NCBI GenBank assembly: GCA_013314795.1
Contig: JABUEZ010000007.1
Span: 1 to 18,733 of the forward strand
DNA length: 18,733 bases
Source of the DNA: Candidatus Profundicultor aquiphilus
GTDB lineage: Bacteria > Atribacterota > Atribacteria > Atribacterales > Caldatribacteriaceae
Reading direction: 5' to 3'
Shown: piece after piece, positions 13,854 through 18,733 of the stretch
How the letters are laid out: each line of letters begins with the position of its first letter
How positions within the stretch are numbered: the stretch's first letter is position 1
Program-made: the position numbers and the translations under genes
The notes under the pieces: model-generated
What the model saw: only the letters and a program-made list of their open reading frames with translations
What the model was told of the DNA's origin: nothing
Databases searched by the model: none

Positions 13854-14931
13854 TTGCTCCACCACCTCTGGAAGAACCCCAGACAATACGATAACGACTC
13901 AAAAGCTCGGTGGAAATTAAGAAAAAGAGTATAAGGCCATTGAGCACTGAAACAACCTGAAAGGGAATACCCAAGGAAACCTTCAGTGCATCACCTCCGG
14001 AAATCAGTGCTCCAAAGAGAAAGGCAGTGAGAATTGTGGCCAGGGGGTTGGCCCGCGCCAACCAGGCAACGATGATTGCCGTATACCCGTATCCCAGAGA
14101 GATGTGAGAGGGATGTCGCAAAAGATGATGAATACCTGCCACTTCCCCTACTCCGGCAAAACCCGCCAGTCCTCCGGAAAGAAACATAACAAGAAGAGTA
14201 ATTTTTCCCTCGCTAATTCCAAGGAGCCTTGCCGTTTCAGGACTGCTACCGACAACGCGCAGTTCAAAACCAAGAGCAGTTTTCTTGAGAAAGAAATAGC
14301 CTGCCACAGCAACGACCACCCCGACAAGGAGCGTAAAATATGGCACCCGGCTTGTCCCGATCGTGCCGAGCCAGCCCGCCTCTGGGAAAGTATCCGTATA
14401 GGTAAAACCACGAACGCCTTTACCTTTCCAGGGCCCGCCAATGAGGTAGAGCACGAGATTCGAGGCGACATAGTTCAACATGAGGCTGGTCAGAACTTCG
14501 TTGACCGCAAAGCGAATCTTCAACACTGCCGGCACCAGTGCCCAGATTGCTCCTGCCAGAAAGCCGAGAAAAAACATACCGGGAAGCATGAAAGAGGAGG
14601 GAACCCCGGAAAAAAGTGCCACCCAGGTTGCAGCAATCGCTCCAAGCAGTATTTGACCTTCGGCCCCAATATTGAGGACCTGGGCTCGAAATGCCAGGGA
14701 CAATCCTACCCCTACCAGAAGAAGTGGAATAGCCCGTTTAAAGGTCTCCGAGAGCGCATACCAGCTCCCAAAAGCTCCATGAAAAAACGTGAGATAGGCT
14801 TCCCACGGTGAAACACGGTAGAAAACGAAAATCACGCTGCTACCGAGAAAAGCCAGTACAATGGAAAGAAGAGAAAGAAGGAAAATCGAACTCGCTTTTG
14901 ACTGAAGAGATGGCTCAACTCGAAATTGCAT
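13843..14931 (-). CDS. ABC importer permease 1, BMP/nucleoside type (NupP/YufP-like)
   Basis: The partner permease: 362 residues with a longer N-terminus and about 9-10 membrane segments. Family features are ALSETFKRAIPLLLVGVGLS (about 57-76) followed by AFRAQVLNIGAEGQILLGA (80-98), the cytoplasmic EAA-like region of this class, and GFAGVGEVAGIHH late in the chain. It starts two bases after the ATPase stop, its ribosome site lying within the end of that gene, and overlaps permease 2. The two different permeases form the heterodimeric channel typical of BMP-family nucleoside importers, in contrast to the single permease of ribose importers of the RbsC kind. Confidence 0.9.
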   Translation of the reverse strand: MQFRVEPSLQSKASSIFLLSLLSIVLAFLGSSVIFVFYRVSPWEAYLTFFHGAFGSWYALSETFKRAIPLLLVGVGLSLAFRAQVLNIGAEGQILLGAIAATWVALFSGVPSSFMLPGMFFLGFLAGAIWALVPAVLKIRFAVNEVLTSLMLNYVASNLVLYLIGGPWKGKGVRGFTYTDTFPEAGWLGTIGTSRVPYFTLLVGVVVAVAGYFFLKKTALGFELRVVGSSPETARLLGISEGKITLLVMFLSGGLAGFAGVGEVAGIHHLLRHPSHISLGYGYTAIIVAWLARANPLATILTAFLFGALISGGDALKVSLGIPFQVVSVLNGLILFFLISTELLSRYRIVWGSSRGGGAIEP

Positions 14932-14933
14932 GC

Positions 14934-16442
14934 CTAAATTCTTATGCCTCCCATCACTAAACCGATACTATGACGGTCTTCTTCAGTCCACTGCACTTTT
15001 TCTCTCTCTCCCATCACTTCACCCCGGAATAATACCACAATCCGATTGGAAAGCTTTAAAAGCTCATCCAAGTCTCCGGAAATGAGAAGCACTCCTGCTC
15101 CCTCTTCCTGTGCTCGCACGAGCAACTCATGAATGGCTTCCACCCCCTGGACATCGAGCCCAGCGGTAGGGTTTGCCGCCACCACCAGTTTCGGTTTTCT
15201 TTCCAGTTCCCGTGCCAGGATAACCCGTTGACGGTTCCCCCCTGAAAGGAGCCGTACTGGCATTTCAGAGAGAGGAGGATGAATGTCATAACGAGCGATA
15301 AGGTGCTCACTGTACGCCTCAACTTTATTCCAGTCAACCCAGAATCCCTGAGAAAAAGGTGGTTCTGCGTACCCCCGAAGCATCAGGTTCTCAGCAACAC
15401 TCATCTCTCCCACCAACCCAATACTTCGCTCTTCGGGAACATAAGCCACCCCTAAAGAGGCAATGTCTCGAGGCGAAAGCAGGGTGACATCCCGCCCGTC
15501 CAGGAAAATATGCCCCCTCTGCACGCGCCGCAGACCCACGATAACCTCTGCCAGTTCTTTCTGTCCATTTCCAGCGACTCCTGCCACACCGACAATTTCT
15601 CCTTCCCGTACCGTAAGCGAGACATCAAGAAGGGCCGGAAGGTCTTTATCTCCCATAGCCCAGACTCCTTTGAGTTCCAAAACTGCTTTGGAAGAAACGC
15701 TTCTCTTCGGTACCACCGAAACAACTTTTTTGCCTACCATCATTTCAGCCAGTTCCTCAGGCGAAGTGGAAGTAGGAGAAAATGTATCCACTACCTTACC
15801 CTGCCGCATCACCGTTACCCTGTCAGCAATTTCCATGACCTCGTTCAGCTTATGCGTGATAAAGATACAGGTTTTTCCCTCTTCTTTCATTGCCCGCATG
15901 GTTCGAAAGAGTTCTTCCACTTCCTGGGGAGTCAAAACTGCGGTCGGTTCATCGAGAATCAAGATACTGGCTTCCCGGTAAAGAACTTTCAGAATTTCCA
16001 CTTTCTGCTTTTCACCGGCTGACAATTGCCAGATTCGGGCATCAGGATCCACTCGAAGACCGTATCTTTCCGAAAGCGCATGAACCCTTGACCTCACTTT
16101 TTCTGCGGGAAAGAAGAAAGAGGTGGAACGAAGACCCAGAATCACATTTTCGCAGACCGTATGCGTATTAACCAATCGAAAATGCTGATGCACCATCCCG
16201 ATGCCAAGGGCAATGGCTTCCCGCGGAGAAGAAATTTTCTGCGGTTTTCCTCTCACCAAGATTTCTCCTTCATCGGGCTGTAAAAGTCCGTACAGAATGT
16301 TCATCAGAGTGCTTTTCCCGGCCCCATTTTCGCCTAAAAGGGCATGAACTGTTCCCCTTTCAATTTCAAAAGAGACTCCGTCATTCGCCACAATGTGGGG
16401 AGGAAAACGCTTGGTCACCGAATGAAAGGCAACGTCAATCAT
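14934..16442 (-). CDS. ABC importer double ATP-binding protein, nucleoside/sugar type (NupO/YufO-like)
   Basis: A 502-residue protein with two fused nucleotide-binding domains that powers uptake through the two following permeases. Domain 1 is intact: Walker A GENGAGKST (37-45), MVHQHF Q-loop (83-88), signature LSAGEKQKV (140-148), Walker B ILILDEPT (160-167), switch His197. Domain 2 has a degenerate Walker A (GVAGNGQKE, 288-296), signature LSGGNRQRV (399-407), and a Walker B where the usual Asp-Glu is Ala-Asn (AANPT, 422-426), as is normal for this class. GAGG lies 5 bases before the ATG, and a promoter lies just upstream. No substrate-binding lipoprotein gene is found next to it. Ribose/galactose importers share this architecture, but paired permeases point to the BMP type. 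Confidence 0.93.
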   Translation of the reverse strand: MIDVAFHSVTKRFPPHIVANDGVSFEIERGTVHALLGENGAGKSTLMNILYGLLQPDEGEILVRGKPQKISSPREAIALGIGMVHQHFRLVNTHTVCENVILGLRSTSFFFPAEKVRSRVHALSERYGLRVDPDARIWQLSAGEKQKVEILKVLYREASILILDEPTAVLTPQEVEELFRTMRAMKEEGKTCIFITHKLNEVMEIADRVTVMRQGKVVDTFSPTSTSPEELAEMMVGKKVVSVVPKRSVSSKAVLELKGVWAMGDKDLPALLDVSLTVREGEIVGVAGVAGNGQKELAEVIVGLRRVQRGHIFLDGRDVTLLSPRDIASLGVAYVPEERSIGLVGEMSVAENLMLRGYAEPPFSQGFWVDWNKVEAYSEHLIARYDIHPPLSEMPVRLLSGGNRQRVILARELERKPKLVVAANPTAGLDVQGVEAIHELLVRAQEEGAGVLLISGDLDELLKLSNRIVVLFRGEVMGEREKVQWTEEDRHSIGLVMGGIRI

Positions 16443-16483
16443 TGAAACCTCGATTCTCCTTTTCGTGGTATATCAGTCGCTAA

Positions 16484-16515
16484 GGTATTATATAAAGATA
16501 CCCTGTGCTCGGCAA
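16484..16515 (-). promoter_or_regulatory. Promoter of the ABC importer operon with overlapping inverted repeat
   Basis: On the minus strand TTGCCG (16510-16515), a 17-base spacer and a consensus TATAAT (16487-16492), giving a leader of about 40 bases. A 5-bp inverted repeat, GGTAT (16484-16488) with ATACC (16498-16502), covers the -10 box and could be an operator, but arms this short can arise by chance. It indicates that the importer genes can be expressed apart from the upstream lacI-type gene. Confidence 0.6.
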
Positions 16516-16542
16516 GAAGTGGAGGGAGAGAGAAAGAGAAAA

Positions 16543-17601
16543 TCACAAATTGGAGGAAGGCGAAATAGGAAAAGGACGACCTCTCCGCGGAATAAATTCT
16601 GCTTTCAGCACAATGCCAGGCATTTCTTTCTGACCCCGCAGGAGAGCAATGATCATCTTTCCTGCTTGCCGTCCCTGCTCATACGAGGGATTGGAAATGG
16701 AGGAAAGAAAAGGGAAAATTTTTTGCGTAAGTGGCAGGTTATCCCCAGCAACAATTTCCACGTCCTCTAACCACTTTAATTGCATATCCTTCATGGCCTG
16801 TATCGCCCCATAGGCCATGGGATCACTGGCACACAGAAAAGCCGTGATTTCGGGATATTTTTCTTTCAGATATCTGAACTCCCGATAACCACTTTCAAAA
16901 GTAAAATTGCCCTCCCGAATAAATTCTGGGCGCAACGTAATCCCCAATTCAACAAGGGCAGCATTATATCCGGCATAGTAAGAGTCATTTTCAGGATAAT
17001 TGAAAAAACCCGTCGGACGGGTAATGAGGCCAATATACCGATGCCCAGAAGCAATAAGATACTTGGTGGCCAAATACGCACCCTCAGCCATATCGACTTC
17101 CACAAAATTCCACCGCTGATCTTTGAACCCCATCCCCAGAGTTACATACGGCAGACCCTTGTACGTAAACTCGGCAATGATTCGGTCAATACCCGAGGAA
17201 GGATACAGAATAATCCCATCGACATTGCGTCGTTTTGCAAGTCTAATGGCTTCGTGAAGGGCATCCTTTTTATTGAGAGGCGCTGAAACCACAACATTAT
17301 AACCCTCCTGGGTGAGCGCATCGTGGACACCATGGAGTTGTTCCATCATATTGAGGTCCTGAAACACAAAGTCCGATCCATAAGGAACTACAAAACCCAC
17401 CGTATTCGAAAATTTCCTTTTGAGGCTTGCGGCAATCGCGTTGGGATGGTAATCCAGCTTGGAAATTGCGTCCAGAACCCTTTTTCGAGTGGTCTCCGCA
17501 ACCAGATGACTCTCATTTAAAACCCGCGAAACCGTTTTGGGCGAAACCCCGGCCAGCGCGGCAACATCATAAAGGGTAGCCATTCTGGGTTCTTTTCTCA
17601 T
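16543..17601 (-). CDS. LacI/GalR-family transcriptional repressor
   Basis: A 352-residue LacI-family regulator. The N-terminal helix-turn-helix is TLYDVAALAGVSPKTVSRVL (9-28), with the hinge sequence YHPNAIAASLK following. The periplasmic-binding-protein-like domain shows NTVGFVVPYG, NVDGIILYPS, SGHRYIGLITRP, AFLCASDPMAYGAIQAM and EIVAGDN. The ATG at 17601 overlaps the stop of the upstream phosphorylase gene (ATGA), so the two are probably translationally coupled. A second ATG at 17583 would still keep the whole DNA-binding domain. The likely effector is a disaccharide or glucoside handled by the phosphorylase, or the ligand of the downstream importer; the sequence does not decide between them. 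Confidence 0.92.
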   Translation of the reverse strand: MRKEPRMATLYDVAALAGVSPKTVSRVLNESHLVAETTRKRVLDAISKLDYHPNAIAASLKRKFSNTVGFVVPYGSDFVFQDLNMMEQLHGVHDALTQEGYNVVVSAPLNKKDALHEAIRLAKRRNVDGIILYPSSGIDRIIAEFTYKGLPYVTLGMGFKDQRWNFVEVDMAEGAYLATKYLIASGHRYIGLITRPTGFFNYPENDSYYAGYNAALVELGITLRPEFIREGNFTFESGYREFRYLKEKYPEITAFLCASDPMAYGAIQAMKDMQLKWLEDVEIVAGDNLPLTQKIFPFLSSISNPSYEQGRQAGKMIIALLRGQKEMPGIVLKAEFIPRRGRPFPISPSSNL

Positions 17602-18733
17602 ATCTGGCAATACACCTCGACAATCTTTCGACCCTGTGGAGGAACAACACACTTCCCCGCCATCAATTTCCCATCCACCATAAGACGATAGTGACCCCTA
17701 CCGGTGTTCTCAATGATAATATGATATGTTACACCCCGAAACCTTCTCCGTACCGTCACCTTCGCTATCTCCGAAGGAAGGCATGGATCAATATAGAGTC
17801 CATCGAAATCCGGACGGATTCCCAGAATATACTGTGTGAAGGCCACATAATTCCAGGAAGCCGTTCCGGTAAGCCAGGAATTCTTCGCTTCCCCAAAACG
17901 AGGAGATTCGTCGCTCGCGATGACCTGAGCATACACATATGGTTCTAATCGATGCAGATCGCTGATCTCTTCCCGAAAAGCTGGACAGATCTTTTTATAA
18001 TACTCGAAAGCACGATCGCCTCTTCCCAATTTTGTCTCGGCAATCATAATCCAGGGATTATTATGACAGAAAATACCCCCGTTTTCTTTATACCCCGGTG
18101 GATAAGAACTGATTTCTCCCAGCCCCGGGACAAAACGAGTATAAGCAGGAAAAAGGAGTTTGATTCCATGAGTGGTGTTGAGATAGCGATAGACGGCATC
18201 CAGCGCTTTCTCCGCCTTTTTATCCTCCAGACCTATGCCGGCCATCACACAAAAACCTTGAGGCTCAATGTAAATTTTCCCCTCCACATTTTCCTTACTT
18301 CCCACTTTCTTTCCCTGAGCGTCATAGGCACGCAAAAACCATTCTTCGTCAAATCCGTGCTGCAAAACAGCCTCTTCCATGGCCGCCACTGCTTTCTCCA
18401 TATCTTGAGCTTCTTCAATTTTACCAAGTTTTCGGCACAAACGAGCATACTCGCTCCCCACCATGACAAACATCCCCGCAAGGAAAACCGATTCCGCCAC
18501 ATTTCCCTCAGTCCGTAAGGGACAGGTCTGAAATGATTCTTCAGGGTCGGTAGAGAAGCTGTTCAGGTTCAGACAGTCGTTCCAATCTGCCCTTCCGATT
18601 AAGGGTGAACCATGGGGACCACGATGAGTAAGAGTAAACTGGAGTGCTCGTCGCAAATGTTCCCATAGGGATGATCGTTTCTGGGGGCCATTTGCAAATG
18701 CAACTTCCACGTCCAAAATAGTCCAGTCACCGG
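17598..18733 (-). CDS. GH94 disaccharide phosphorylase (cellobiose phosphorylase-like), C-terminal part
   Basis: The 5' end lies beyond the window; about 378 C-terminal residues are present and open to the edge. The key stretch is HRGPHGSPLIGRADWNDCLN, the catalytic region of GH94 cellobiose/chitobiose phosphorylases, where the general-acid Asp lies. It is followed by EGNVAESVF, EPQGFCVMAGIG, YPPGYKENGGIFCHNNPW, WLTGTASWNY and a terminal beta-rich domain, all typical of the family. The reaction is phosphorolysis of a beta-linked disaccharide to a sugar-1-phosphate and a free sugar, in the cytoplasm. The DWNDCLNLN form of the motif favours cellobiose phosphorylase, though the missing half prevents a firm substrate call. 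The next gene, a LacI-type repressor, starts inside its stop codon. Confidence 0.88.
   Translation of the reverse strand, partial: GDWTILDVEVAFANGPQKRSSLWEHLRRALQFTLTHRGPHGSPLIGRADWNDCLNLNSFSTDPEESFQTCPLRTEGNVAESVFLAGMFVMVGSEYARLCRKLGKIEEAQDMEKAVAAMEEAVLQHGFDEEWFLRAYDAQGKKVGSKENVEGKIYIEPQGFCVMAGIGLEDKKAEKALDAVYRYLNTTHGIKLLFPAYTRFVPGLGEISSYPPGYKENGGIFCHNNPWIMIAETKLGRGDRAFEYYKKICPAFREEISDLHRLEPYVYAQVIASDESPRFGEAKNSWLTGTASWNYVAFTQYILGIRPDFDGLYIDPCLPSEIAKVTVRRRFRGVTYHIIIENTGRGHYRLMVDGKLMAGKCVVPPQGRKIVEVYCQI

Noticed and set aside
14104..14811. Plus-strand open frame of 235 codons inside the permease 1 region
   Set aside because: Antisense to a clear membrane permease; its Lys/Ser/His-rich translation is the usual shadow of hydrophobic codons.
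16780..17286. Plus-strand open frame of 168 codons opposite the LacI-type gene
   Set aside because: Antisense to a well-matched regulator, with no recognisable domain or ribosome site.

Overview
The window comes from a bacterium of moderate GC content with strong GGAGG-type ribosome binding sites. It holds an almost complete bacterial microcompartment (BMC) operon of the sugar-phosphate-utilising (SPU) kind, with its likely regulator and a block of carbohydrate and nucleoside uptake and metabolism genes. SPU compartments that combine DeoC with RpiB are best known from Atribacterota (OP9/JS1) and a few other anaerobes. An Atribacterota-like thermophilic or anaerobic fermenter is therefore my best guess, inferred from gene content only. 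There are no rRNA or tRNA genes, mobile elements or CRISPR arrays.

Layout. (1) 1-127: 5' end of a short-chain dehydrogenase, cut by the window edge. (2) 330-7293, minus strand: the BMC operon. In transcription order it encodes a BMC-H shell protein, two BMC-P vertex proteins, a PduS-like flavin/Fe-S protein, a BMC-T shell protein, a CoA-acylating aldehyde dehydrogenase, two more BMC-P proteins, RpiB, DeoC and PduL. Genes are spaced a few bases apart or overlap. A TTGACT-N17-TATATA promoter and a perfect 9-bp inverted repeat lie in front of it. (3) 7294-7956: AT-rich divergent control region. (4) 7957-10156, plus strand: a DeoR-family repressor and a uroporphyrinogen-decarboxylase-like protein. 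(5) 10149-12865, minus: an SGNH esterase and a transketolase, separated by a perfect 12-bp-stem hairpin. (6) 12924-16442, minus: two permeases and a double ATPase of the BMP/nucleoside type of ABC importer, with their own promoter. (7) 16543-18733, minus: a LacI-family repressor translationally coupled to a GH94 disaccharide phosphorylase that is cut by the right edge.

How it fits together (inference from known families). The importer brings in nucleosides or related sugars. Enzymes not in this window would release (deoxy)ribose phosphates. Inside the shell DeoC splits 2-deoxyribose-5-phosphate into acetaldehyde and glyceraldehyde-3-phosphate, the aldehyde dehydrogenase makes acetyl-CoA and NADH, and PduL makes acetyl phosphate for ATP synthesis and frees CoA. 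The PduS-like protein and the BMC-T protein could pass electrons through the shell, since no alcohol dehydrogenase is seen in the operon. Transketolase would link pentose phosphates to glycolysis.

Main points worth a second look: all four lumen enzymes carry the same N-terminal amphipathic encapsulation helix; the encapsulated RpiB lacks the usual catalytic Cys and Thr; the BMC-T pore has its Cys in the opposite domain from PduT; and there are four vertex genes in two diverged tandem pairs.
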